64,000 bases of DNA from Dicyema japonicum (lineage: Eukaryota; Dicyemida; Rhombozoa; Dicyemidae): NCBI GenBank assembly GCA_011109175.1, contig RDEW01000047.1:144324-208323 (forward strand), given 5' to 3'. Under the pieces are notes generated by a model. That model saw nothing but the letters and a program-made list of their open reading frames with translations. It was not told the DNA's origin and searched no databases. Both the position numbers and the translations under genes were made by a program. Below, one piece after another: positions 1 through 10,998 of this stretch (within the stretch, counting starts at the first letter, position 1; each line of letters begins with the position of its first letter).

Positions 1-600
1 AGTAGTCTGGAATCATCGTAAACAAATTAGCACACAATTACGTGTGAGACTATATAATGCCTTCGTGAAACCAGTCCTAATGTACAACGCTGCAACCTGG
101 GGTGTCTCAGAAGCGGTAATGGACAAACTAGATGCCTTCCATCGTAAGCAACTCCGACTGTTGCTTGGCATCAACTGGCCGAAAAAAATTACAAACAAGA
201 ATCTATACAAAGTATGTAATACAAGACCATTGAGTCTGGATATCCTGGAATCAAGATGGCGTCTGTTCGGTCACATCCTTCGAATGAGCCAGATGACGCC
301 TGCTAAAATAGCAATGGATAACTATTTCTGCCCAAAAGTAAATACCTCGTTCCGTGGAAAACCTCGCATAATTTTGCCAGAGGTTCTACACAAAGACCTG
401 ACCAATGTAGGACGAAAGCTGAAAACTGGAGATGATCTGGATACGCTCGGAATAACTGCCTGTAACCGCGGAGCATGGAGGAAGTTGGTCAAGAGAATTG
501 TGGAAAAAAATAACCTGAAGAAAAATACGGCACAAGCGGAACCTTAATTAAATAAATTACATTTTTGGTTCTTCGAAAGTGCTATTAATAATAATAATAA
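1..600 (+). pseudogene. LINE-A 3' end: RT C-terminal domain and 3' tail
   Basis: The open frame at 44-547 (167 aa) is the C-terminal part of an APE-type non-LTR reverse transcriptase, after the catalytic RT fingers and palm. It contains RLYNAFVKPVLMYNAATWG, then LDAFHRKQLRLLLGI and RWRLFGHILRM, which align closely with the end of the ORF at 6,201-7,226. The fragment enters from the left edge, so the true start is outside the window or lost. After the stop, the 3' UTR runs to a TTCGAAAG hairpin core and (TAA)n near 585-600, as in the 7,350 copy. Family identity is seen directly. The exact LINE clade (RTE-like or relative) is not assigned. Confidence 0.8.
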
Positions 601-859
601 TTTTAAGATACGTTTCAAAATATCATGAGTCATAGCGTTGTAGTGATGTTGAAAAAAATTTGACGAGCTGCTAACTTTCTCGAAACACGTGGACAAACAA
701 TTCACTAAGGGCTCTCGTAAAATCAACATACTGAAAGGTGTTTCGGTCTATTTTTGGCTAAAGCTATAAGACTTAACCATCATAAATAGTTCATTCGAAC
801 CACAATTAAGCATGCAAGTCTTTTTTTGTAAACATCTGCTTTCCTCAATTATATCGACG

Positions 860-1070
860 AACTGCAAAAAGTCAAAACAACGCGCTCAAAACAATTACTG
901 GATGTCTTAAATCAACCCTCATTGATCATCTTCACTGGGAGCATAAAATCTTACCCATTCCAGATCATTTTGAAATGAGAACTCTGTAGTTCCTCTTCCA
1001 AAACCTACAAGTAGACCATACCTGTTACCCTCAAATCCCTAAGCAAAAAAAAATTTATTGACAAAATATG
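860..1070 (+). pseudogene. Jockey-like RT C-terminal fragment
   Basis: Short, frame-broken coding remnant. In one frame it reads NALKTITGCLKSTLIDHLHW followed by EHKILPIPDH, a pattern typical of the region downstream of the polymerase domain in jockey-type non-LTR elements (the ALRTITGC...HLH...ILP...H block). No polymerase motif is left. The rest of 600-1,310 shows no other coding pattern. Confidence 0.65.
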
Positions 1071-1309
1071 ACCTGTCTTGTAATGCTATCCATCATCACT
1101 TTTATCCCAAGACTGGGGTCATTTGAAACAGATACATGATTTTGTTTCCACAGAGCCATCCGATGACTCGATTATAATAAAATATTGCACCGTCCCCCTC
1201 CTCTAATCAACCAATTAGAATCCTCTCTTCTGAGGATATCTGAATAAACCTTGCTCGTCTACGATGTGGAAACCACCTCCCTCTTTACAGACTTATGTAC
1301 GTAAACTAG

Positions 1310-1575
1310 ATGATGTAAAAATGTCCACTGTTCCTTTGCTACTTTTATGGGTTGACAATCGCCTTTTGAATCCACTGAACTAGTACATTGTTCCTCTACC
1401 ATTACGAAGTTGACCGATCTATGGGAGTGACCTGCATTTGCTGCATCTACTTAATAGACACTGGTCTTCTACAGGTTAGTAAAGCCGGAGTTACTCAACT
1501 AACTAATTGGAAAGACGTTGAGGTAGTGAAGTTCCTCTTTTCCACGGAATATTCACGTCTTCCTTTTTGTGAGAA
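1310..1575 (+). pseudogene. Jockey-like LINE 3' tail segment
   Basis: Around 1,405-1,500 the sequence encodes, with stops, an LTDLWE-P-AA pattern followed by a GLLQVSK-like segment. The same peptide pattern (LTDLWERP, AAGLLQVSEG) is found on the minus strand at 32,694-32,903. Both are followed by an AACTNACT-rich end. They look like the 3' terminus of one jockey-like family. Function beyond the repeat is not visible. Confidence 0.5.
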
Positions 1576-1579
1576 TTGA

Positions 1580-2260
1580 CGAAGTGACGACCTCAGATGA
1601 TATTTGAAACTATAAGTTTTGAGGCAAAAGAACTGGTGAATGCAATTAGGAATCGGATTTGATTCTCATCTGGCATAGAATCGTAAAAACTTGGAGGATC
1701 ATCCTTGAGCTAAAGGTGTCTTGATATCTATCGCAAAGTGAACAGTTACCTGTACCATGTTTAGTATTCAGAATTTAATGCGTAGATTAAAAGTCTTTGG
1801 CAAAAATGACTTAAGATTAGCATGCATTTTGTGAATGTAATTTAGTTTAATTGTCCTACCATTCCCTTTTTTGTTTAGCTTTTTTGTTTTTTCCTCCACA
1901 AGGGGGTTAACCAGAGGGAATTTCTTATAGAAGAAAGATAGCTATGGTCGTTTGTAGATTGAGATATCCAATAATTGAATTAATCATGGATTTTTAGTTT
2001 TTGTGTCTCAATGATAGATGCCGTTGGTTCAATTCTCCCACTGGCTATTGGGTTTAGGGGTTCTTCCAGATTACTTGTATCTAAGAAAGTTTGAGGAAGA
2101 CACCCGTTTTTCTAGAATAACTCTAAAATTTTGTATTTCCGAATCGCTAAGAAAATCGGCATCTCCAAGAAATCAAATAAATGAATTAAACTTAGCTACG
2201 ATCAATAAACTAAAAATGGAAAGTTAGTTTGTTAGAAAATTAGATGATTAGCATTAGTGG
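1580..2260. other. Intergenic, no gene recognised
   Basis: AT-rich sequence downstream of the tetraspanin gene. A 69-aa open frame at 2,018-2,227 has no recognisable domain or repeat match in the window. I see nothing functional here. Confidence 0.5.
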
Positions 2261-2264
2261 TAAG

Positions 2265-3061
2265 TTAGCTTTCGGGTTTAGAGCCTTCCTGGCTACTCTT
2301 TTTGATGAGGAAGCAAACCCCGATAATTCCCACAATCTAAGGTAAGCGAGAATCCGACCATGAAAACGGAAAGGGCGGATAAAACACCGATAATTACAGT
2401 TAGATTCTTTGCCAAGCATCTCGTCACTACAGCAGGACATCCCTAACAAATCAATTAGTCCAGCTGTTGTAACCTCATGAAAGCTCAATGATTGAGTGCA
2501 GTTGTTACTGTCAGCGCAACATGTAAATGGGAAGACTTTCAGTTTGGCGTAGTCGAGGGAGCCGTTATTCCCCCACAACAAGAAAACTGGGTTCAAATGG
2601 AAGCAAACCAGTTTTTGCACTGTATCGACAGGAGCCACGAAATAGTAGTAGTTTTTGACCATCTTGTTGATTGTTTGAGAAATGGAGTTTAGTATTTCTT
2701 TATTTTCGACGATGAGGAAGATGAGACAGATGCAGACGAAGGAAAAGGAAACGATCAGCATTATGAGAAACTAAATGTAACACAAAGTACAAAGTATTTT
2801 GGGCATTTTGATGAGCTACACAGGATTCTCAAACCAGATATGGCCGCGAATAGATTCACGACACCAATCAGAAAGACAATCGAAACGCCAAAGTAAAAAA
2901 TGTTAGCCTTTCCAGCCGCATTTATAATATGATGTAATTTTGTAATTACAAGTGAGCCAGAGAAAAAGGCAACAAACGAGATTCCCTGTAAAATACTCTC
3001 ACTTATCTACCAGGAAAATTAACGCGTTTATGCTGATGAAAAGTTTGAAAAATTGTTTCAT
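2265..3061 (-). CDS. Tetraspanin family membrane protein, six exons
   Basis: Four-pass membrane protein of the tetraspanin family, which organises membrane microdomains through its large extracellular loop. The ATG at 3,061 opens MKQFFKLFISINALIFL (TM1). TM2 reads FYFGVSIVFLIGVVNLFAA and TM3 IVSFSFVCICLIFLIVE. The loop has the diagnostic CCG (after VQKLFS), then FTCC, C and GCP. TM4 is IVGIIGVCFLIKK, and the stop is at 2,265. Five GT-AG introns are needed: 2,986-3,010 (25 nt), 2,771-2,790 (20), 2,587-2,608 (22), 2,443-2,473 (31), 2,337-2,358 (22). A one-base frame break lies at the C5 run 2,570-2,574, just after CCG, and is more likely a homopolymer error than decay. The orthologue is not assigned. 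Confidence 0.85.
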
Positions 3062-4073
3062 GTTGAATGTTCGATATATTTGTAATTTTATTATTTAATT
3101 GGTTTGCCATTGAAAATATTACAATTATTACATAATATTAAATATTATTAAAATTATATTAAATTATGATAGAATTCAAATTTCTAGAAATATAAAGTTT
3201 AAAAATTATCTTACAAAAAATTCTCAAATCTAATTTAAAAAAACAGCACGTGCTATCAGTCACCACTTCATGAGATTTTTAGTAGCATAATATTAACATT
3301 TTCTCAAATTATTTTCATCATTAATTCCAAAACTGATTAATTTTGTCGAAAGTAAGATTTTCCACCATCAACGTCACTGGAGTACAACAGCTGTAGTCGA
3401 AAAACAGGTTATTTAATTGAGTAGCTGTTGTGAGCTTCTCAGATGTCCATTGAATTCATAACTCTTTCATAATTCCCTTATCGATTAAGATAATTCAATA
3501 ACAAGTCCATCCATTGAGGGTTTTTTTAATTAGTACTCAACTTAAGAGATTGTCTCCCAAATCAAAATCATAGAGAGTCTCCCATAATGAGCCCTCAAGT
3601 TTTACACACTAAATATTCCAAGTATATTCTGTTACGTTTCAAACAATAGAATTAGTTAGTTACCCTAGTCTCACTGACAAGTAGAAGGTTTGAGGCTTTC
3701 AGCCACAACTGAAAGGGTTCCTATAAATCCATCAAAGTTCGAGAAGTCCAAAATTTGAGAAAATATCTTTAAAGAGCGATAGATTGGTTTTTTCAAAGAA
3801 CGAATCTAAAATTGTTTGTACATTGAAAAGCCTTAGTGAATCAGGGAGAGAACTCAGTGTAGGTCCCTTTGTCAGTGGATGTCAAAAATATCATTATGAT
3901 CCAGCAGATGTAAGAGTGCGATCTGAATAGGTTTGTTGATGCTAAAGGATACGAGGATAGGAATCTGAGGGAGTCGACTGAGATTAATGAAATAGTCAGA
4001 GGAAGAACAAATAGTTCATCAAGAAAATTGTATACAGCCAATTTGAGGATGAACTGAGATCGGAAGGACTCTT
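3062..4073. other. Intergenic, AT-rich
   Basis: Upstream of the tetraspanin and 5' of LINE-A. It contains runs of A/T around 3,080-3,240. No coding similarity, RNA gene or repeat copy was recognised. It must hold the tetraspanin promoter, but I see no defined element. Confidence 0.45.
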
Positions 4074-4169
4074 TTTGGTGAGGTGGTGACGAGGCTCGTT
4101 ACTTAATTGGATAACAGTTGAGAAAAAAAGTCTAAAAAACACTCATTATACAACCGATAACTCAGGCTA

Positions 4170-4921
4170 ATGACGTTCAACGTACGTGGAATATCGAAAG
4201 ATTGGACAAGGAAAGTACTTTGTGACGATCTCGAAAAATACAAAATATCTATTGGCTGCCTACAAGAGACAAAAATCGAAAATGGACGCGATGAGACATG
4301 GAACAACTACCGACTGATTCTCTTCCCAACTGAATGCAATGGGATTTGCCTTACACGTGATTACCTCAAAAAATTGCATCGATATTGGAGAGTCAACGAC
4401 CGAATATGTGTCCTACAAATCAAAGTAAATGAACTATGCCCGTCCAAGTCTATTAACTGTCATAAATGTCTATGCATCACACTGTGGACGAGTAATCAAG
4501 AACCCCGGTGAGCTCGAGGAATTCTACTCAGAACTATCAAGCACATACTCTAATAATGCTTTCCTTGTCTTTGTTGCGGGAGATATGAATGGAAAGGCCG
4601 GAATGCGAATGGGGCCCGAAGAATCCTCTATTGGAAGACACGTGCGCGGAAGGAGAAATGCATCTGGAGCCTCTCTGGTGAACTTCTGCGAGGCAAATAG
4701 CCTATTCCTATGCAACACGGCCTTCACGCACTCAGCTTGCCACAAGACGACGTGGCACGGACAAAGAAAAAACTCTGTCGGAAGACCGTGAATATATATA
4801 ATCAAATCGACTACATTATCTGCCGAAAGTCTGATAAACACTTGCTAAATGATGCACGTTCCTACCAGGGGACAACAACTGACAGCGACCACAGGATCGT
4901 CATTGCAAAACTTTGTGTAAA
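4170..4921 (+). pseudogene. LINE-A AP endonuclease domain (frameshifted)
   Basis: Exonuclease-endonuclease-phosphatase fold domain that nicks target DNA for target-primed reverse transcription. It starts FNVRGISKDWTRKVLCDDLE. The catalytic LQETK glutamate is present (residues 31-35 of the first frame), as are the AGDMN block and the terminal SDHR motif with the catalytic histidine. The frame changes near 4,430 and again near 4,780, so no continuous product can be made. The equivalent domain at 61,834 is in one frame but has lost the LQETK glutamate. Confidence 0.8.
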
Positions 4922-4927
4922 AAAGCA

Positions 4928-5232
4928 GCCTGGTGGCATAGTGGTTAGGTGTCGCGCTAAAGTGGCTTAGGTCACGGGTTCGATTCTCGCTGCTGTTCAC
5001 TTGAGGAAGGTTCCATCATCTACGACGAAAGTGACACGCATCAGTGGAGATTCACTGCTCAACTAGATAGTCAAAAGGACATACACACAAGAAAAAGAAA
5101 AAAAAAGAAGTGAAGAGCATCCTTGGTTTTCCCTTACGATTAGTTATAATAACTGTTCTTTACTTAATAAAGTGTGTGTTCTGCACGAGCGAAACCCTAG
5201 GATTTACGTGCTTATGGCAATGCGGTAGTGCT
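4928..5232 (+). mobile_element. SINE-1, tRNA-derived, full length with TSD
   Basis: The tRNA-like head has an A box within TGGCATAGTGGTTAGG and a B box in GGGTTCGATTC. These are internal RNA polymerase III promoter elements. A conserved body and an AATAAAGTGTGTGTTCTGC region follow. The insertion is flanked by a perfect 10-bp direct repeat, TAAAAAAGCA, at 4,918-4,927 and 5,233-5,242, which proves insertion into LINE-A by target-primed transposition. Other copies are at 20,099-20,450 and 35,890-36,205, with pieces at 10,385, 34,672 and 44,235. Confidence 0.88.
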
Positions 5233-6200
5233 TAAAAAAGCACCTGACTGGGAAAAAATACATTGAAAACGCGAAGAAGGCGAGACAAAGGCCCAATATA
5301 TACTTTCAGACAGAAAAATTGTGGTTAGAGCCCACTTATAGAGCTAAATATCACGAACAAATCGAGACTCTTATGAAGAAAACCGAACCGGAATCATCAG
5401 GATCAAACAAAGCAGGTAATCTCCATGTCGGCCAATACATGCCTTGGAGTCCAAAATCATCACGCTTAAAATTGGATCACCACCCGAACGTGCTAGATAT
5501 GGCAAAGCATTGCAGAGAGCTACGGCTAAAAGCGGCATCAGACGAGAATATAAAAAAGAGCTTAATATCCAACAAAGGAAACTAAAGTGGAAAATCAAAC
5601 AGATGAATAAAAAACACTCGCGGGAAATTATTACATCCCTATTAAAAGAAGTGGAATGCCTAAAGGACAATTTAAGGATGTTTGCGGTTTTGCGGACTAA
5701 GAAAAGACGAAACACCCTTCACATCAAGGACAAAGATGGAAAATTCGTGGGTAGCCCGAAAGAAAAGGCAGAATTGATTGCACGACACTTCGAAACAATG
5801 TTGAATACAGAAAATAAGACTTTCCCCTTTCCAGGAGAACAAAAGGCACAAAAATCCAGTCACAGTAGAAAGGTGGAATTAGCGATAAATAAACTGAAGA
5901 ACAACAAAAGTGCGGGCCAAAAAAACTTAGCGACAGAATTGCAAAAACCCTAAATAACATCTTTGAAACTAATACCGAACTAGGACTTGGAAATGGATTA
6001 TTAATACCCATACAAAAACCGAACAAAGCAAAAGGACCAGTATAAAATCTCTGCCCGATAATACTTCTGAATTCGATACGCAAGGTGCTGTCAAACATTG
6101 CACTAAGCCGGATAAAGGGTGTGGCGGATCTATACCTACCAGCAAGTCACAGTTGGTTCCGAGTAGGGAGGTATACGGCAAACATTGTATGGAGCCATAG

Positions 6201-7226
6201 ATGGCGGTGCGCAACGCACTAAAGATTCAAGAGCGCAACGACCGTTTGGGAATAGATCTCTCCAGAGCTTTTGACTCAATAAACAGACAGAAACTGATGA
6301 ATGTGCTTGAGCAAATATTGGATGAATCGTCGGTTAGGATAATCAGACTACTACTTGCGAACACAAGACAATCTGTGAGGACAGAAGGAGCAACTTCCCG
6401 CAGTTTCAAAACAACGATTGGGACACCCCAGGGTGATTCCCTCTTCCCTTTACTATTCACCATATACCTTGAATCTGCACTCCGCGACCTCCGTAAATGC
6501 TATATAGGAGACATAGAAGAGACATCTTATGCGGATGATGTGGATTTTGTATCACGGGATGTGACCGCACTCCAACACCTGCTAGAAAATGCACCTGCGG
6601 AGCTTGAGAAATGGTTTCTCAGCGTAAATGTTAACAAAACTGAAATTACGGAAATCAAAAGAGAAGACGATATTACTCATGAAAGATGGAGACGTACTAA
6701 TAAGCTCGGCTCTCTACTAGGAGACGCTGAAGATGTACTAAGGAGGAAAACACTGGCAAATGCGGCAATGGCTAAACTGAAGAAAGGATGGCTAAGGGCC
6801 AAAGGACTTGGAATTGACATCAGATGCAGGCTTTACAACGCGTTTGTGAAACCGATCCTACTGTACAACGCTGGGACATGGGGAAGTTCCTTCAACGAAC
6901 TATTGAAACTGGATTCGTTCCATAAAAGGCAACTAAGAAGCTTACTCGGAATGGAATGGCCACGTAGAATATCAACCACTGGTATCTACAACAAGTGGAT
7001 GTGTTCTTACATCAGCAAAAATGTGATAGATGCCCGGTGGAGGCTATTTGGGCATGTACTAAGAATGAACCCGGACGCACCCCCTAACAAAGCGATGGAA
7101 GATTACTTTAACAGTTGCGACAAACCCTTCTGTGGACGACCTAGATCGACACTTTTAACTGCCTTAAAAAAAGACCTAAATCGTGTGAGAAAAAATCTAA
7201 AGACGGGGACGACCTGGACGAATTGA
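6201..7226 (+). pseudogene. LINE-A reverse transcriptase domain, long open segment
   Basis: The 341-residue frame holds most of the RT: LSRAFDSINRQKL (motif A, catalytic D), GTPQGDSLFPLLFTIYLE (motif B region) and SYADDVDFVS (motif C with the two catalytic aspartates). The KLGSLLGDAEDVLRRKT block and the C-terminal RLYNAFVKP...RWRLFGH region follow. The catalytic residues are intact, but the upstream fingers (5,830-6,200) are in other frames and the endonuclease is broken, so this copy cannot make a full protein. The nearest relatives are the copies at 1-547, 8,455-8,600 and 63,340-64,000. Confidence 0.85.
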
Positions 7227-7295
7227 GATCACTCGCATTCGACAGAGGAAAATGGAAAAGATTAACTATAAATATTGTTTCTTTGAGTGTTGCAC

Positions 7296-7350
7296 ATGCG
7301 GGGCTATAAATATTATGGCTTTCGTGAAAGTGCCATAATAATAATAAAAG
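7296..7350 (+). other. LINE-A 3' recognition tail (stem-loop plus TAA-type repeat)
   Basis: The sequence GCGGGGCTATAAATATTATG leads into ATGGCTTTC-GT-GAAAG-TGCCAT (7,315-7,336), which can fold as a hairpin (ATGGC/GCCAT, TTTC/GAAA), then (ATA)n. SINE-1 copies end with the same block (TGCGGAGCTATAAA, ATTATGGCTCT-GTGAAAA, TTATTATTA). This is the expected position of the site recognised by the LINE reverse transcriptase. The fold is inferred by eye. Confidence 0.7.
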
Positions 7351-7374
7351 TCCACCAAAAAAGAAACGTGTCAA

Positions 7375-8165
7375 ACACTATTTAGCAAGTGATCCCAGCT
7401 TCCACTAACATCGACATTCTCATTACATGATCGGTTATTGATCCTACGGTCGCCTAGAAGTGTCACTGAAAGTTTATGTTAAGGAACTCGACTCGGAGGG
7501 ATTGAGTTCATGAGGGGATTTATTTTTTATAAAAACTCAAGAAACCATGAGCGTTTTTCCAGGCTGATTCCCATTTTCCCAAGCTGAGAACCTAAAATTT
7601 ATTTTAAGACTAATTTAGATTAAAAGTTAAGAAACTTGAATGGCCAGCTGTTTTTTCTGATGATAATTATCGAGATACGCTCTCGAAGCCATCCAGTCTC
7701 ACTTGGATCCTTGGTGCCCATTTGAATCATTGAGACGATCCGACGGACTAGATCTTCCGCTTGTGGGGAAGGATTCCTGAGCTCTACAGAAAATGGAACA
7801 AACATGTGATCTTCCGAAATGCTTCGGTACTTCCTTCTCTTATGATCCTCGACTTGCTTAGAAGCATGACCTGAGTCCGAGACTAAAGCGGCCAAATTTT
7901 TCAGATAGTTTGTATAAACAGAGGTACTTTCCCATTTAAATAATTTTTTATTTTAATTTTAAATTATTTTTTATTAAAAATGATAAGGACAAAACATTAG
8001 TTAGCTGCCGCACTCACTACGTGGCTGTTCCCTCTCAGAATTGCGAACGAAATTCGCTTAAACAGCCAGCGGCGTTCGCGGAAATCTCCAGTGCATGAGG
8101 TGATCCGGTTTCCAAGACGTCCGAAAGTCTCCATAGCAAGGGGATCAAATTGGACAATAAAATAA
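7375..8165 (-). pseudogene. RLE-LINE C-terminal and 3' fragments, rearranged
   Basis: Mosaic of three pieces of one family. Piece 7,375-7,430 matches the 3' end block also found at 43,240-43,300 (GAAGCTGGGATCAC). Piece 7,620-7,895 encodes 91 aa with a HKRRKYRSISEDHMFVPFSV pattern and a WLRERISI motif. This is the C-terminal region after the endonuclease-like motif in the 17,285-19,455 copies, and a close copy lies at 60,430-60,715. Piece 7,995-8,160 shares the GCGAAATTCGC-type block with 17,280, 17,990 and 19,730. No catalytic motif remains. Confidence 0.65.
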
Positions 8166-8454
8166 ATAAATTAACTAAATTGTAAATCTAGTAAATTTAA
8201 TATTTTAATTGAAACAAAAATAAATAATCGAATACAATTTCATAAAATTTTTTATCAATAATTTTTTTTTAATTTTCTCGAATACATTTTTATTCTTTTT
8301 GGTTGATTTTGTGACGTTGCTCTTAAACGCTATTTCTGGAAACTACGGAGTTCATGGACTAGACTTCTCCTTCTTGACCTCCAATTTCAGGGGCTCCGGA
8401 ACCAATTTAGACTGCCATCCGACATTTTTTATAAGAGAACGAGGAGCACTGCGA

Positions 8455-8600
8455 TTTACTGCGAGGCAGGATGGAGGCTGTTTGGACATATAATTCGTCT
8501 AGATCTGAGGACCCCCGCCAACTTGGCCAAAGAGGATTGCTTTGTTCTGGAATCACCGCGTTTCTGTGGTCGACCCAAGGCAGGACCTCGACAGGCTGCG
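8455..8600 (+). pseudogene. LINE-A RT C-terminal fragment
   Basis: Across a frame change, it encodes GWRLFGHIIRLD, TPANLAKED and then FCGRPKAGPRQAA. This matches the RWRLFGHVLRM...KAMEDYF...CGRPR end of LINE-A at about 7,035-7,160. It is a short, diverged dead fragment. The 64-aa frame at 8,299-8,493 overlaps its start and has no independent support. Confidence 0.65.
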
Positions 8601-8689
8601 AGACATGGCAAAGAGTCGTCCGCGATGGAATAAGTTAACTGTAATTCGATTTTTTTAATAATTCCAATCCAAAGATATTTCCCCAAACA

Positions 8690-9135
8690 TGTGGAAAACC
8701 TGGTTACAGCTGTGATGAAAAGGGTGATGATCCTAAGATCGTCTCAAAAGCTCTTGAGGGTAACGCTAAGTACCTCACCGTCATATACCGTCAATTGTCT
8801 GGTCAATGCAATTGCATAGTGGTCAATGTCCATTTCTCGTTCTTGACCACAATCCCGGAAGGAAGAGTTATCGACCCTAACTAATTACGAGTCTAATAAT
8901 GTTGAACCATTTCTACTTGAACGACTACGAAAATTTGTGAAAACCACCAGAAATAGGAGAAAACTTCGAGTCCGTTATAGATAGCTTTCAAAATGTCCGT
9001 TCCCGTCGGTTTCGACTTTTCCCTTGTCGTTATGGGATCACTTTGATGGGAAATTATTTATCTTGTAACCCAGCGGCCATGTGGCAATATCAATAATAAT
9101 CCAAGCTTACCCTTCAGAGGATAATTGGTTGGAAG
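8690..9135. other. Intergenic, no feature recognised
   Basis: Moderately AT-rich sequence without a convincing reading frame, repeat match or RNA gene. Confidence 0.4.
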
Positions 9136-9139
9136 GCTG

Positions 9140-9345
9140 AGGTGGACCAAGTATCGTAGTGGTTAGTGTTGTACTAGATAGAGTTTGATTCACACTGTTA
9201 CCTACTTGATCGAAGTATTTCTGCTGTTTGCCTTACTTAATTCCTGATAGTGTAATGGGATTCATCCATTCAGAGAAGTCCAGTGCCTGGTCGGCATCCA
9301 AAAAGGATCCTTTTTTCTCTACTACAGTGTAGGGTTTCCAGAATG
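9140..9345 (+). mobile_element. SINE-2, tRNA-derived, copy 1
   Basis: Degenerate tRNA-like head with an A-box-like ATCGTAGTGGTTAGTG and a B-box-like GAGTTTGATTCAC. The body ends in CCAGTGCCTGGTCGGCATCC and AAAAAGGATCC. The same body (CAATGCCTAGTCTGCATCC, AAAAAAGATCC) occurs at 31,355-31,565, and a third diverged copy at 37,985-38,215 keeps a perfect GGGTTCGATTCC B box. Three dispersed copies with tRNA-like heads support a SINE family distinct from SINE-1. Confidence 0.7.
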
Positions 9346-10384
9346 GAAAATATGGATGTGCATGAACCTTAGATAGTATGCGTCCTACTACGACGGTATA
9401 TCCGGGGTTTGTAAAAAAAGTTGAGCTGCTGGTGTAACTCTGGTGTGTTGTGACATGATTCTAGTTCAGTGACTGTTCTCATCTCCCTAAGGTGGATATA
9501 GAGTCTTGTCCATTTCTTAATAAACTCAGAAGACATCGAAAACCCAAAGTTTAGAAGGAAAGCATCGGATGAACTGAGTTTGAACCTTGCCAAAATTGGA
9601 GGTACTCAGACAACCTGCCTTGAGAAAGAATTATTAGTTACTAATTCTCCATTGTCTTCAATAATTTCTCTAGCGCTATCTTAAAACATATAAATTTTCA
9701 TGAAATTTATAAATTTTGATTTGAAATTTTAAGAGGGTGCTTTGATTTGTTACGGAAACATAATAAAGTGCAAAACTTTAAAACACTTAAGAAGTTTTGA
9801 AAAAAAGATGACTAAACCATTAAAAGCCCCAATTTTAACTCTCATTGATTCCAAGCTTTTCTAACGAGTTTAGAGTTAATTTTGAGGACTGGGTGTACCT
9901 TCACTGAGCTCAGGCGTGTGTAGAGCCTCAACATCTTCCATTATAGACAGCTTAGTGATTAAGATGCCATACTGTGGCAAAGTTCCCTCCACATTCTGGG
10001 TTCCTCTTCCATTCTGATGCTCCTTATCTTCGTTTGTTCTATTATTGGCATCATCATATAATCAATCTGACTCAGACAACGTATAAAATGATCGTTTTCT
10101 CTCCCAATCCATTCAAGGCACTGAACACCTTCAAGGATTGGATGCTCTCTTCATTTTCCATTGATGGACTTATTTGGAATATCTCAATTTCTACGTCCGA
10201 GGATAAACCTTAACTTCTCAAAACTGCGATTTTTATGGTAGCCTTTCACTATTGTTTATTTTATTTCAGCCCATCCGCTTAGGAATGTTTCCATTACTCA
10301 CTTCAGTTTAGTCAGAACTCACACTTTATTTGAGAAGTAAAGTACATTTATGCTGATTAATCCAGACATCAAAGTTGTTCTTAA
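9346..10384. other. Intergenic, no gene supported
   Basis: Open frames at 9,369-9,593 (-) and 9,974-10,213 (+) are short and show no recognisable domain, splice structure or repeat match. I do not call either a gene. Confidence 0.4.
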
Positions 10385-10480
10385 CTTTTCGTTCTTCTCT
10401 CTTTTGCGTGAGTCCTAGAGACAATCCGGTTCACAGTGATGAATCACTGATGACAGCGTCACTCGTCAATCAGCCTTTCA
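10385..10480 (-). mobile_element. SINE-1 internal fragment
   Basis: Reads GACAATCCGGTTCACAGTGA and CACTGATGACAGCGTCACTC, then GTCAATCAGCC. This matches the minus-strand SINE-1 body at 36,045-36,100 (GACAATCCAGTTCCGCAGTG, ACTGATGACGGCGTCACTCG). Both the tRNA head and the LINE-like tail are missing. Confidence 0.7.
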
Positions 10481-10998
10481 ATAAATTAGAAATGATATTT
10501 TAAGTTAGTATTTTTCCATAAATGCTATAATCACGTCCAACTGAGTCCACGTAGATTTAAAAGGTCAAATGCTAGCTTTGATGTGGGTTAACTTTTAAAT
10601 CAAAAACAACCACCAAAGTGTTTCAATCAACACTCATTCTGACAGTAAGCCACAAATTGATAAAAAGTGAATTAACATAAATTCAAGAGCTTTCAGCCTT
10701 TTGGATAGAAATACAAATTTCAGTCATCGACTCATTTACTAGGAATCGTGTTTGATATTTTATTTATTACACCCGGTCCCTTCGAGTTAGAAACCGGTGG
10801 CTAACAAGGACGTCACAGCCAAAAATGGACACCCCAGACATCCGACAGGTATATTTGGTTCTGAGCAGAACTCGCGTGTTTGATTATATTCATACTTTAC
10901 GCCGCTAGCTCCGACATGAGAATGAGTATAAATAGAAAACTGTCGTGTTTAGGCTTTATTAAGATGTCTATTTGTATTTGAGTTTCTGGTGATTATAG
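10481..10998. other. Region 5' of the nuclear receptor
   Basis: No clear upstream coding exon of the receptor was found. An ATG at 10,825 opens eight codons ending in CAG|GT, but splicing from it to the exon at about 10,999 is out of phase, so it is not accepted. Promoter elements are not visible. Confidence 0.35.

Larger units (their letters stand above)
4074..7350 (+). mobile_element. LINE-A non-LTR retrotransposon, near full length, interrupted by SINE-1
   Basis: APE-type LINE. The 5' boundary is defined by identity with the copy at 61,814: both begin with TTTTTGGTGAGGTGGTGACG. The order is an AP endonuclease domain (about 4,170-4,921), a linker, the reverse transcriptase (about 5,830-7,226), and a 3' UTR ending in a stem-loop and (ATA)n at about 7,350. 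A SINE-1 of 305 bp sits inside the linker and duplicated TAAAAAAGCA. Without it the element is about 3.0 kb. Several frame changes (for example near 4,430, 4,790 and 5,950) make the copy inactive. The single-ORF EN-RT layout resembles RTE-like elements, but the clade is not proven. Confidence 0.85.

Noticed and set aside
4928..5000. Possible tRNA gene
   Set aside because: A and B boxes are present, but the sequence does not close into a cloverleaf acceptor stem and continues into a repeated SINE body with a target-site duplication.
9974..10213. 79-aa frame as a gene
   Set aside because: No domain, no splice context, no second copy; composition is that of chance AT-rich sequence.
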